A DNA stretch of 64,000 nucleotides, from positions 62,001 to 126,000 of the forward strand of contig NZ_SDLV01000010.1 of the NCBI RefSeq assembly GCF_004916905.1, given 5' to 3'. The notes beneath the pieces were generated by a model. It made no database searches and was not told where the DNA came from. It was given only the letters and a program-made list of their open reading frames with translations. The DNA is from Chryseobacterium candidae (GTDB taxonomy: Bacteria; Bacteroidota; Bacteroidia; Flavobacteriales; Weeksellaceae). The position numbers were made by a program, and so were the translations under genes. Positions 51,579 through 60,260 of this stretch are shown here, piece after piece (the first letter of the stretch is position 1; every line of letters begins with the position of its first letter).

Positions 51579-52229
51579 ATGAAAGAAAAATGGATTCCCT
51601 ATCCTACCATTTTGGAAGGAAAAACAGTTGAATTAATTCCTCTTGAAAAACAGCATTTTGAAGAATTATACGCTGCTGCATCAGATAAACAACTCTGGAA
51701 ACTGATTCCTACAGACTGTTCAGAAGAGACAATGTTCTATAAAACCTATGAATTTGCCTTATCAGAAAGAGAAACCGGGAATCAGTACCCGTTTGTAATA
51801 CGTCATAAAGAAACCGGAAAACTGATTGGCTCCACCCGATTTTTTGAAATATTTCCTGCTGACAGAAAACTGGAAATCGGATGGACATGGATCACTAAAG
51901 AATTCTGGGGAACCGCTATCAACCTTGAATGCAAATTACTACTGCTCAGCTTCTGCTTTGATGTATTGAAAACAAACAGAGTACAGTTGAAAACGAAAGA
52001 CGATAATTTCAGATCGCGAAAAGCAATTGAAAAGATCGGCGGTGTATTTGAAGGTATTTTACGTAAAGACAAAGTTCTCAGCAATGGAAGTACAAGAAAT
52101 GCAGCATATTACAGTATTTTGGATGATGAATGGACAACTGCAAAATGCAAGATTGAATCTTTGATCAAAGAAAAACAAAAGCAGGACAAAAACAATAAAC
52201 AGACAAAAAATAAAACACCAGATATTTGA
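51579..52229 (+). CDS. GNAT N-acetyltransferase (RimJ/RimL-like)
   Basis: A 216-residue acetyltransferase. Cues are GKTVELIPLEKQHFEELYAA near the start, IGSTRFFEIFPADRKLEIGW, the acetyl-CoA-site region EFWGTAINLECKLLLLSFCF, and RSRKAIEKIGGVFEGILRKD. It acetylates protein N-termini or small amines. The Lys/Gln-rich tail (~20 residues) is not part of the fold. Confidence 0.85.
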   Translation: MKEKWIPYPTILEGKTVELIPLEKQHFEELYAAASDKQLWKLIPTDCSEETMFYKTYEFALSERETGNQYPFVIRHKETGKLIGSTRFFEIFPADRKLEIGWTWITKEFWGTAINLECKLLLLSFCFDVLKTNRVQLKTKDDNFRSRKAIEKIGGVFEGILRKDKVLSNGSTRNAAYYSILDDEWTTAKCKIESLIKEKQKQDKNNKQTKNKTPDI

Positions 52230-52278
52230 ACCGGATGTTTTGTATTAATTGAAAGATTGCGTGTAACTCAGAAGTGTT

Positions 52279-52353
52279 TTATCTGTTTTGAAATAATTGG
52301 GCTGCTGCTTTTCCTAATCCTGTAGAAGCACCTCTTATAAAAATTGTTTTCAT
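52279..52353 (-). pseudogene. N-terminal remnant of a short-chain dehydrogenase gene
   Basis: The minus-strand frame MKTIFIRGASTGLGKAAAQL followed by FQNR and a stop equals the first ~24 residues of classical SDRs (TGASTGLGKA Rossmann turn; the Thr is replaced by Arg). The rest of the gene is absent. It lies between the GNAT and SNF2 genes, where a complete SDR gene was probably once present. Confidence 0.7.
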
Positions 52354-52449
52354 TTTTCTTGGTTTAAAATTACAGGATAAAGTTCAGCATCAGGACTCAC
52401 ACGGGAGTCGCCAAAATGGGGCAAGCTGTAGCCAAAACGGATGCTGAAA

Positions 52450-52472
52450 TACATTTGTTTTTTGTAAGTTTG
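52450..52472 (+). promoter_or_regulatory. Two overlapping-range -7 elements before the SNF2 helicase gene
   Basis: TACATTTG (52450-52457) and TAAGTTTG (52465-52472) both match TAnnTTTG and lie 31 and 16 bases before the ATG at 52488. They exclude a start at 52416. Confidence 0.55.
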
Positions 52473-52487
52473 TCTCCATCTATTTTT

Positions 52488-55400
52488 ATGGCAGAATATA
52501 TTCTTGATAAGATCAATATCAGTACACTTTCCGTATATGACCTGCTGAAACATACCTCAGACAGCGCGTTTATCGGATTAACGGATTTCCGTGAAATCTA
52601 TCCGGCTGCTATTGAAAACAATACAGGAATATTTACCAAACAGTCTTCATTACAGGATTTCCCGGCAGTTACCATCAGTAAAATAAACAGCACCCTGATT
52701 TGTTCCTGTACCTGCGACAATGAAAAGAACATGCTTTGTTCTCATCAGACAGAGGTCATTCACAGCATTATTGAGAATAAAAATTTCCGGTTGTTTTTTG
52801 ATGAAGCACTCCGCAAAAAGACCTTTCTTACTAAAGCCAAAGGATATGGCCTGGAAAATGAACCGGATCTGGATCAGTATTTTGAACTGGTATACAAGGA
52901 TGATAAAATTGAAATACTGCCTAAGATCAAGGAAATGCTTCCTGTAGACGATCTAATGCAGACTAGGGAACTTCTTCCTCAATCTTCTTCCCAACTTGAT
53001 CAGCTGGCCATGCTGGAAACAGGTAAAAAGATGATATTGGTTATCGGAAAGCACCGTTATTACAACCATATGACGTTTTCGCTGATGAAGGCAGAAATTA
53101 CACAGACAGGAAAAATAAAAAATCCGGTTAGTCCCACAGATGCCCTTCAGCTGATATGGAAAGCGGAAAAGCCTGCAGACATTAAATTTTATACTGCCAT
53201 TGCCTCCTTTCAGAATAATTATAATGAAGATTACAATCCGTCAGAACTGGAAGCTTTAAAACTTATTGTACAAAATCCTCTGAAACTGGAAGTCTATTAT
53301 CACGACCGGGAAATGGCAGAAACAGTTTCTTCAAAATCACTTTTTCCGATTGAATTAAATACTTTAGATGCGGAGGTTCAATTGTCTGTATTTAAGAAAG
53401 ATCCGTTTTTTGAAATTACCGGAGAATTGCTGTTTAATGATATTTCCATTCCTTTTAAAAATATTGTTCTCAGAAATGAGTATTTCGTCTATAACCGAAA
53501 CATTTTCAGCTTTGTAGACGATCCGGACATGCTCAGAATTATCCGGTTCTTTAAGGCCAATAATGAAATTTTACTGGTTCATTCTTCAAAATATGAAGCG
53601 TTTATGCAGAACATTCTCTCTGTTATAGAAGAACGTATTCATATAAATTACAGTTATATACAGACCGCAACAAAAGTACAGCTTGAAGACAAGAATTATC
53701 AGACTGAAAAAGTCATTTATCTTCGCCAGCAGGAAAATTATATAGGAATTACTCCCGTCATGAAATACGGTGATGTAGAAGTTCCGGTGTATTCCAGGAA
53801 GCAGCTCTTCGATACGGATCAGAATGGTAATCCTTTTAAAATAGAAAGAAATGAATCAGCCGAAGCCCGTTTTACTTCATTGGTGATGCAGCAGCATCCT
53901 GATTTTGAAGAACAGATGGATGGCTATCAGTATTTTTACCTTCACAGGGATAAGTTTCTGGATAACAACTGGTTTCTTGACGCATTTGAAACCTGGAGAA
54001 ATGAAGGAATTATCATATTGGGCTTTAATGAATTAAAAAACAATAAATTAAATCCTCATCGGGCAAAAATCAATATTCAGATTACCAGCGGACTGGATTG
54101 GTTTAATACTAAACTGAAAGTGGGATTTGGTCCCAAAGAAGCTTCTCTGAAACAGCTTCACCGGGCCATCCGGAATAAGAGTAAATTCGTTCAGCTGGAT
54201 GACGGCAGCATGGGAATTCTTCCTGAGGAATGGATGGAAAAAATTTCCGCCTACTTCCGTGCAGGAGAAATTGATGAAGAACTTTTAAAAATTCCGAAAA
54301 TCAATTTTACGGAGGTGACGGCACTGTTCGAAAAAGAAATCCTGAGCCAGGAGATTCAGGAAGAACTTACCTCCTATTCCACCAAGTTTTTAAAAGTAAA
54401 GAACATTCCGGAAGTAGCTGTTCCCGCTGATCTGAATGCTGAACTGAGAGATTATCAGCACGACGGTCTGAACTGGCTTAATTTTCTTGACAGTTTCAAC
54501 TTTGGAGGATGTCTGGCTGATGATATGGGGCTTGGAAAAACCATCCAGATCATTGCTTTCATCCTTTCTCAAAGAGAAAAACGAGGCCATACCACCAACC
54601 TGATTGTCGTTCCCACTTCCCTGCTTTTCAACTGGCAGGAAGAGATGAACAGATTTGCTCCTTCCATAAAAGTTCTGCTTCATTATGGTGCAGACCGGCC
54701 AAAAACAACGGCTCACATGCCTGAATACGAGGTTGTTCTTACTACGTATGGAATGCTTCTTTCGGACATTCAGTTTTTGAAAAACCTTAATTTCAATTAT
54801 GTATTTCTGGATGAGTCACAGGTGATTAAAAATCCAAATTCAGAAAGATATAAAGCAGCACGTCTGCTACAATCCAGAAACAGAATTGTATTAACGGGAA
54901 CACCTGTTGAAAACAGCACTTTTGACCTCTACAGCCAGCTCTCTTTTGCCTGTCCGGGATTATTGGGAAGCAAACAGTATTTTAAAGATATTTATGCCAT
55001 TCCTATTGATAAATTCGAATACAGCAAACGTGCCGTAGAACTTCAGCAAAAGATAAAACCATTCATCCTCAGAAGAACCAAAAAGCAGGTTGCCAAAGAA
55101 CTTCCGGAGAAAACTGAAACAGTCATTTACTGTGAAATGAATACGGAACAGCGCAAAATCTACGATGCCTATGAAAAAGAGCTTCGTGAGTTTATTGCGG
55201 CTAATGATGAAGATGATCTGAACAGAAACAGCATGCATGTTCTTACGGGACTTACAAGGCTCAGACAAATCTGTAATTCCCCTGTTCTGATGAAAGAGGG
55301 AAATTCCGGTGAAAATGCCGTTAAAATCGAAATTCTGATGGAACAGATCCTGGGGAAGTCCAAAGATCACAAGATCCTTGTTTTCTCACAGTTTGTGGGC

Positions 55401-55829
55401 ATGCTGGATCTCATAAAGGCAGAACTGGAGCGCCACAACATCCAGTTTGAATATTTAACGGGTCAAACTAAAGACAGAGGGGAAAAAGTATCGAATTTCC
55501 AGAAAAATAAGGATATACGCATATTTCTGATCAGCTTAAAGGCCGGAGGTGTGGGTCTCAATCTTACTCAGGCAGATTATATTTACCTTGTAGACCCATG
55601 GTGGAATCCTGCCGCCGAAAACCAAGCTATTGACCGAAGTTATCGTATAGGACAAACCAAAAATGTAATTGCTGTACGAATGATCTGCTCCAATACCGTA
55701 GAAGAAAAAATTCTTACGCTGCAGAAAAAGAAAAAAGAACTGGCTCAGAATCTGCTGACCACGGACGGAAAGAAGCTTCAGGGACTTTCCAGGCAAGATC
55801 TTATGGATTTACTGGCATCTGAATCATAA
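52488..55829 (+). CDS. SWIM-SNF2 family helicase-like ATPase (RapA/HepA-like)
   Basis: A 1113-residue protein from the ATG of MAEYILDKINISTLSVYD. A SWIM-type zinc site is near the start (ICSCTCDNEKNMLCSH). A long middle of ~550 residues is the SNF2-associated region. The ATPase has motif I DDMGLGKTIQI, motif II DESQ, motif III LTGTPVEN, and the helicase C part VFSQFVGMLDLIK and DRSYRIGQTKNV. Such enzymes remodel protein-DNA complexes or recycle RNA polymerase; the exact role is unknown. Stand-alone gene. Confidence 0.93.
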   Translation: MAEYILDKINISTLSVYDLLKHTSDSAFIGLTDFREIYPAAIENNTGIFTKQSSLQDFPAVTISKINSTLICSCTCDNEKNMLCSHQTEVIHSIIENKNFRLFFDEALRKKTFLTKAKGYGLENEPDLDQYFELVYKDDKIEILPKIKEMLPVDDLMQTRELLPQSSSQLDQLAMLETGKKMILVIGKHRYYNHMTFSLMKAEITQTGKIKNPVSPTDALQLIWKAEKPADIKFYTAIASFQNNYNEDYNPSELEALKLIVQNPLKLEVYYHDREMAETVSSKSLFPIELNTLDAEVQLSVFKKDPFFEITGELLFNDISIPFKNIVLRNEYFVYNRNIFSFVDDPDMLRIIRFFKANNEILLVHSSKYEAFMQNILSVIEERIHINYSYIQTATKVQLEDKNYQTEKVIYLRQQENYIGITPVMKYGDVEVPVYSRKQLFDTDQNGNPFKIERNESAEARFTSLVMQQHPDFEEQMDGYQYFYLHRDKFLDNNWFLDAFETWRNEGIIILGFNELKNNKLNPHRAKINIQITSGLDWFNTKLKVGFGPKEASLKQLHRAIRNKSKFVQLDDGSMGILPEEWMEKISAYFRAGEIDEELLKIPKINFTEVTALFEKEILSQEIQEELTSYSTKFLKVKNIPEVAVPADLNAELRDYQHDGLNWLNFLDSFNFGGCLADDMGLGKTIQIIAFILSQREKRGHTTNLIVVPTSLLFNWQEEMNRFAPSIKVLLHYGADRPKTTAHMPEYEVVLTTYGMLLSDIQFLKNLNFNYVFLDESQVIKNPNSERYKAARLLQSRNRIVLTGTPVENSTFDLYSQLSFACPGLLGSKQYFKDIYAIPIDKFEYSKRAVELQQKIKPFILRRTKKQVAKELPEKTETVIYCEMNTEQRKIYDAYEKELREFIAANDEDDLNRNSMHVLTGLTRLRQICNSPVLMKEGNSGENAVKIEILMEQILGKSKDHKILVFSQFVGMLDLIKAELERHNIQFEYLTGQTKDRGEKVSNFQKNKDIRIFLISLKAGGVGLNLTQADYIYLVDPWWNPAAENQAIDRSYRIGQTKNVIAVRMICSNTVEEKILTLQKKKKELAQNLLTTDGKKLQGLSRQDLMDLLASES

Positions 55830-55850
55830 TACAAGTTAAAAGCCGACAAA

Positions 55851-55879
55851 TAAAAAACCGACAGGTAAAGGACCTGTCG
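55851..55879 (-). terminator. Intrinsic terminator of the GEVED/T9SS gene
   Basis: The stem CGACAGGT/ACCTGTCG has a five-base loop. The minus strand follows with GGTTTTTTATTT; the plus strand lacks a T-run. Confidence 0.8.
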
Positions 55880-55925
55880 ATTAAAAAACAAAAATTGATA
55901 TGGATATGATTTAGATATGATGTGT

Positions 55926-57236
55926 CTATTTTTTAATAATCTTTTCTGTAACTGTTTTCTGATCTTTAGTCTGAATTTTAATCAGATAGGTTCCCGGAAC
56001 AAAGCTTTCCATAGAAACCGTCATAGAATTACCTTCCAGCATCTTTTGTCCGGACATATTGTAAATTTCATATTTCGCTAATCCTTCTTTCATTTTAATT
56101 GTCAATGAACCTGAGGTAGGATTCGGATATATTTTCACCTTGGCTGATGCCTCTTTGGAAACTTCTGATGTTGAAAGATTTTCAGGCTGAATATTTAATG
56201 TATAATCCTCTGCCTGACCAATAAACCAATCTGAAGGACACGGAAGATTCTTCAAAGCTCCCATCCATGAATTGGATTCATAGGCTTTTACCAATCTGAA
56301 ACGGGTTTCTCCCAGCTGTGCTCCTGCCGGAATGGTGATATTACCTGTTGTAACTCCGGATTGCTGACCAGGAACCGGATTGGAGTTATCCAGATAGCCC
56401 AGATTAAATTGCTCATCAGCATCAAACTGATTGTTATGGTTAAAATCAATATAAGCATAGGCAGATACGGTAATCTGGCCATGCGTACCTCCTGTAACAC
56501 TTATAGGATAGCTATTCCCACGGTTGACATTGAAAACCGTTGCTGTGAAGTTTTCAAGTACATCAGAATTCCCATCGAGTGCACTGTTTCTAACAACTCC
56601 GGCAAATTCTACCGTACTGATCTCACTCACGGTCAAATTTGTAATATTTTCAGTACCACAGTAAGGAGCAGGGAAAGTTGGGGTATTCCCTGTGATATTG
56701 ACTGTATAATCCTCTGTCTGTCCTGCTCTCAAGCTGCTGTCACAAGCTGAACTTATAGAATTAGCTGCTGCCGGATTTGAATAAGCCTGAACATTGGTAT
56801 TCTTAAGAACTCTCATCCTTGTACTTCCACTGGCAGCATTCGCAGGGATTGCTATAGTGGTATTGATTGTAAAAGCATTGGCCGGATTGGCTGCTCCAAG
56901 TCTTCCGATATAAAAGCTTTCTCCTGCATCATCAAAATTTCCGTTCTGATTAAAGTCTATGAAAACAACTACATCACTGGGAAATGTACTGGATGGTCCT
57001 TCCACAGATATAGGATAGGAATTTCCCGGCTGCAGATCTGTAGATATTGCGGTAAAGTTCTCATAAATTTGTGCATTTGAGGAATTGACTGGTGATGAAT
57101 TATTAATCGTTCCGAAAGTAACATTGCTGATCATATTGCCGTCAGCTCCATACTGAAAGGTTGGCATACAGTATTGCAGCTGTGCATTCATAAGCGATGC
57201 AAGTACAATACCAGAAAGAGTAGTTATTTTTTTCAT
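55926..57236 (-). CDS. Secreted GEVED-domain protein with type IX sorting signal
   Basis: A 436-residue protein from the ATG of MKKITTLSGIVLASLMNAQ, a signal peptide; the longer frame starts in the leader. Two repeats follow (about residues 20-185 and 190-365), each with GNSYPISV, a calcium-like FIDFNQNGNFDDAGE or YIDFNHNNQFDADEQ loop, and a closing G-Q-(T/A)-EDYT. The last ~75 residues are a type A T9SS domain (VKIYPNPTSGSLTIKM to TVTEKIIKK). It is probably a surface or secreted adhesin-like protein. Confidence 0.9.
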   Translation of the reverse strand: MKKITTLSGIVLASLMNAQLQYCMPTFQYGADGNMISNVTFGTINNSSPVNSSNAQIYENFTAISTDLQPGNSYPISVEGPSSTFPSDVVVFIDFNQNGNFDDAGESFYIGRLGAANPANAFTINTTIAIPANAASGSTRMRVLKNTNVQAYSNPAAANSISSACDSSLRAGQTEDYTVNITGNTPTFPAPYCGTENITNLTVSEISTVEFAGVVRNSALDGNSDVLENFTATVFNVNRGNSYPISVTGGTHGQITVSAYAYIDFNHNNQFDADEQFNLGYLDNSNPVPGQQSGVTTGNITIPAGAQLGETRFRLVKAYESNSWMGALKNLPCPSDWFIGQAEDYTLNIQPENLSTSEVSKEASAKVKIYPNPTSGSLTIKMKEGLAKYEIYNMSGQKMLEGNSMTVSMESFVPGTYLIKIQTKDQKTVTEKIIKK

Positions 57237-57259
57237 TTTCTTTATTAAATTTCCTGAGA

Positions 57260-57267
57260 CAAATTTA
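57260..57267 (-). promoter_or_regulatory. -7 element (TAAATTTG) of the GEVED gene
   Basis: It matches TAnnTTTG on the minus strand, 24 bases before the chosen ATG. Confidence 0.45.
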
Positions 57268-57395
57268 TATTTATTTAGAATGAATAAAAATAACAACGTA
57301 ATGATATTTGTCAGTTTAACAAAAATAAAATATTAATAACTCTGATAACTATGTCAAATAATTTGATTTATCCGTAGATAATCAATCTTTTATCA

Positions 57396-57435
57396 AGAAA
57401 AAGCCCTTTCTCAGATTTGATTTTAAGAAAGAGCT
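57396..57435 (-). terminator. Intrinsic terminator of the thiolase gene
   Basis: The stem AGCCCTTTCT/AGAAAGAGCT (one G-T) has a loop of 14 bases and is followed on the minus strand by TTTTTCTTG. Confidence 0.65.
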
Positions 57436-57476
57436 ATTTAAATGTACTAATTAAATTTCAAGTTATTTAATCCCTT

Positions 57477-58652
57477 TTAGCCTATATTTTCAATAAGAAC
57501 TGCAGAAGCACCTCCTCCACCATTGCAGATGGCAGCGACCCCGTACTTTCCTTTTTCCTCACGTAAAACATTCATCAAAGTGGTTATAATTCTTGCTCCT
57601 GAAGCTCCGATCGGATGCCCTAATGCCACTGCTCCTCCATATATATTTACTTTGTTTACATCATAGCCAAGGATTTTCTGATTGGATAAAATCACCGAGG
57701 AATAGGCTTCATTAATTTCAAAAAAATCAATATCAGAAAGCATAAGGCCTGTTTGCTTCAACAGTTTTTCAATGGCTATGGAAGGTGAAGTGGTAAACCA
57801 TTCCGGAGATTGTGCGGCATCTGCATAGGCTATTATTCTTGCCAGTGGTTTAAAATTATATTGTTCTACAGCTTCAGACGAAGCTAATAAGACAGCTGCT
57901 GCACCATCATTCAGATTGCTTGAATTGGCAGCGGTAAGAGTTCCGTCAGCTTCAAATACAGGTTTCAGAAGGGAAATTTTCTCTGGAATCAGTTTATCGA
58001 TATCTTCATCTTTATCAACAATTGTAGTTCCTTTTCTGCCTTCAATCGATATTGGGATCAATTCATTTGCAAACTTACCATTTTTAGCAGCTTCCTGCGC
58101 TCTATGATAGGAAAAAAGCGCATATTCATCAATCTCCTGTCTGGTAAGTCCGTATTTTTTCACCCCCAGTTCAGCTGCACTTCCCATGTGAAAATCATTG
58201 TAAACATCCCATAATCCATCTTTGATCAATCCATCAGTAAGATTCGTATCTCCCAATTTTGTTCCCTGACGGATTTTGACATAATGCGGAACATTGCTCA
58301 TACTTTCCATTCCTCCCGTCATAACGATATGATCCAGCCCAAGCTGGATCTGCTGAGCCCCAATCATCGCTGATTTCATCCCGGAAGCACAGACTTTGTT
58401 AATGGTGGCAGCATCTTTATCCACCGGAATTTCAGCAAAGATCGCCGCCTGTCTCGCTGGTGACTGGCCAAGTCCGGCACTGAGTACATTTCCCATATAC
58501 ACACTGTCGATGTGTTCAGGAGAAAGTCCGGCACTTTCATAAACATTCTTAATGGCAAAAGCTCCCAATTGCGGCGCTGTAAATTCTGACAGACTTCCCA
58601 TAAAACCACCAACCGGGGTTCGTTTTGCTGCTACTATAAATACTTCTTTCAT
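57477..58652 (-). CDS. Acetyl-CoA C-acetyltransferase-type thiolase
   Basis: A 391-residue thiolase with the nucleophile in INKVCASGMKSAM, then NEAYSSV, the His in GGAVALGHPIGASGARI and the second Cys in AAICNGGGGASAVL. The GHPIGASGAR pattern is that of AtoB/PhaA enzymes, which interconvert acetyl-CoA and acetoacetyl-CoA. It is separate from the fad operon's thiolase and stands alone, with two TetR-type palindromes in front. That suggests acyl-CoA-responsive control distinct from the fad operon's. Confidence 0.93.
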   Translation of the reverse strand: MKEVFIVAAKRTPVGGFMGSLSEFTAPQLGAFAIKNVYESAGLSPEHIDSVYMGNVLSAGLGQSPARQAAIFAEIPVDKDAATINKVCASGMKSAMIGAQQIQLGLDHIVMTGGMESMSNVPHYVKIRQGTKLGDTNLTDGLIKDGLWDVYNDFHMGSAAELGVKKYGLTRQEIDEYALFSYHRAQEAAKNGKFANELIPISIEGRKGTTIVDKDEDIDKLIPEKISLLKPVFEADGTLTAANSSNLNDGAAAVLLASSEAVEQYNFKPLARIIAYADAAQSPEWFTTSPSIAIEKLLKQTGLMLSDIDFFEINEAYSSVILSNQKILGYDVNKVNIYGGAVALGHPIGASGARIITTLMNVLREEKGKYGVAAICNGGGGASAVLIENIG

Positions 58653-58667
58653 ATAATTTATTTTTAC

Positions 58668-58687
58668 AATATACCGATCGGTATATT
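58668..58687. promoter_or_regulatory. Operator candidate T1: perfect 20-bp palindrome ATACCGATCGGTAT core
   Basis: The arms are AATATACCGA and its exact reverse complement, 16 bases before the thiolase ATG. The form (ACCGATCGGT core) is typical of TetR-family binding sites. Confidence 0.72.
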
Positions 58688-58729
58688 TTTAATTAAAAAA
58701 AACCTTAATTTTTTATCGTGGAATTACAA

Positions 58730-58737
58730 CAAAGATA
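58730..58737 (-). promoter_or_regulatory. -7 element (TATCTTTG) of the thiolase gene
   Basis: It matches TAnnTTTG on the minus strand. It sits between the two palindromes, so a repressor on both could block this promoter. Confidence 0.5.
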
Positions 58738-58741
58738 ATCA

Positions 58742-58763
58742 AAATATACCAATCGGTATATTT
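58742..58763. promoter_or_regulatory. Operator candidate T2: near-perfect palindrome ATACCAATCGGTAT core
   Basis: It equals T1 except for one G-to-A change and extends to AAATATACC...GGTATATTT. The centres of T1 and T2 are 75 bp apart. Confidence 0.68.
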
Positions 58764-58805
58764 ATAAATAAGAAAAAATCTTACTTTTTAGTAAGACTTT
58801 ATCAT

Positions 58806-59306
58806 TTATGCTCTACTTAGCTGATCAAGTTTTTTTAATAATGCTGGAATTCTGTAAGCACCATGCATCTGTGCAACTTTACAATGAACATCATCTACAT
58901 TCATCCCTCTGGCAGTCACAAAAAGCGGCGTTTTACTTTCTCCACGCACTACACTTCTCCGCTGTGAATCCGGTGTTGCAAATTCATTTTTTGCAATCCC
59001 AACTATAGGATACTTTTCTCCCAGCTCTTCGTAAAGGTGTCCGCCGAGACCAATTTTACCATCATTATCCAGGGTAACATATCCGTCAACAATGATGATA
59101 TCTTCTGGTTTTAATGTTATTTTTTTCAACAGGCTTACAATGCAGGGCAATTCTCTTTTGTAAAAGGCTCCGCTTTCATATTCCGAACTCACAGGAATCT
59201 GTTCTATAAAAGTTTCGACTTCCTTTTCAGAGGTCCAGTCTTCAAATGCAATACACACAGTATTGGCATAATCCTCATAATAGTAGGTATCAAATGCGTA
59301 AATCAT
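58806..59306 (-). CDS. Short endonuclease V homologue
   Basis: A 166-residue protein, shorter than the usual ~220. The catalytic-site phrases of endonuclease V are visible: AFDTYYYEDYA (first Asp), FYKRELPCIVSLLKK (Glu) and IIVDGYVTLDNDGKIGLGGHLYE-like region (IIVDGY, GLGGHL; second Asp). Endonuclease V cleaves near deoxyinosine. The HPR segment of the classic form is replaced by TLDNDGK, so the substrate may differ. It is the third gene of an operon with GNAT and VOC genes, 9 bp after VOC. Confidence 0.72.
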   Translation of the reverse strand: MIYAFDTYYYEDYANTVCIAFEDWTSEKEVETFIEQIPVSSEYESGAFYKRELPCIVSLLKKITLKPEDIIIVDGYVTLDNDGKIGLGGHLYEELGEKYPIVGIAKNEFATPDSQRRSVVRGESKTPLFVTARGMNVDDVHCKVAQMHGAYRIPALLKKLDQLSRA

Positions 59307-59315
59307 ACTTCTTTC

Positions 59316-59678
59316 TTAAAAAAACTCACCGAAATGCCACAGTATCCCTGATGGATCATGTAGAAAACATTCTTTCCCCCAATCCATCACTCTTACAGGA
59401 GTGAGTCTTACATTTTCATATTTATCCGTAAGTTCCAGAGAAACAAGATCTTTCCAGAATTCATCTGTATTGGCAACTTCCATAAAGATCATGGTATTGT
59501 CAATCCAGTCTTTTGTATAGTAATCCTGAAGATAAAAGCCAATTTCTTCACGTATAAACAGGGATAATTTGGATTCCAGAACAACTTCTTCAAATCCCAG
59601 ATCTCTGTAAAAATTTCTGCTGATCTCAAAGTTTTGTGCTCCAATAAAAGGTCTGATGGATTTTAATTTCGGTATCAT
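59316..59678 (-). CDS. VOC-family (glyoxalase/bleomycin-resistance fold) protein
   Basis: A 120-residue single VOC domain: RPFIGAQNFEISRNFYRDLG, SLFIREEIGFYLQDYY and KECFLHDPSGILWHFGEFF (possible metal ligands His and Glu). Function is unknown; some homologues bind antibiotics. Its ATG overlaps the stop of the upstream acetyltransferase gene (ATGA). Confidence 0.85.
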   Translation of the reverse strand: MIPKLKSIRPFIGAQNFEISRNFYRDLGFEEVVLESKLSLFIREEIGFYLQDYYTKDWIDNTMIFMEVANTDEFWKDLVSLELTDKYENVRLTPVRVMDWGKECFLHDPSGILWHFGEFF

Positions 59679-60124
59679 ACTACTTTATTTTTCCAGTTTT
59701 TAAAGGTTATTTCAAACTTGATTTCTCCTTTTCCATGGATTCCCATTTCCTTCCAGCCAGATTTTCTGTAAAAGATTTCAGCTCTTGTTCCAGGTGAAGT
59801 ACCCAGCCATACGGAATCTTTATTTTGTTCAAAATACCAGTCCAGCATGATATCATGGAGTTTTCTGCCGATTCCGCGGTTTTCAAAATCCGGATGTACA
59901 AAGAGTGCCCATATATTATTCCCTTTGAGATCTGCAATGGAAAAACCAACAATCTCATCTTCAATCTCACATACCCACCCTTTTCCTCTTTGAAACAAAA
60001 ACTCACTACAGTCTTCATCGGTAACCAATCCCGGATCCGACAGTGTATTTTCTTTCACAGAGTTTCTTACCCTCTGTATTTGTGGAATATCTTCTGGTTT
60101 TGCTTCCCGGATCATAATTTTCAT
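59675..60124 (-). CDS. GNAT N-acetyltransferase
   Basis: A 149-residue acetyltransferase from the ATG of MKIMIREAKPEDIPQIQRV; a Met three codons on, and a longer frame to 60145, are alternatives. Cues: NNIWALFVHPDFENRGIGRK (acetyl-CoA loop) and SVWLGTSPGTRAEIFYRKSG. The substrate is unknown. It is the first gene of a three-gene operon with VOC and endonuclease V. Confidence 0.85.
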   Translation of the reverse strand: MKIMIREAKPEDIPQIQRVRNSVKENTLSDPGLVTDEDCSEFLFQRGKGWVCEIEDEIVGFSIADLKGNNIWALFVHPDFENRGIGRKLHDIMLDWYFEQNKDSVWLGTSPGTRAEIFYRKSGWKEMGIHGKGEIKFEITFKNWKNKVV

Positions 60125-60203
60125 GGTAATGGTATTATTGTGCAAGGATTTTATCTTCGATAAAATTCAATCCTGCTGAAAACGTCTTTCAATCTATTAA
60201 CTA

Positions 60204-60236
60204 ACCCTTGTCAAGGTTTAAAACCTTGACAAGGGT
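60204..60236. repeat. Perfect inverted repeat, 16-bp arms
   Basis: ACCCTTGTCAAGGTTT, one A, then its exact reverse complement. I recognise this as a commonly dispersed palindrome in Flavobacteriia. It lies between the M28 gene end and the GNAT gene start. Confidence 0.7.
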
Positions 60237-60260
60237 AACAATTCCAATAAAAACTGGTGA

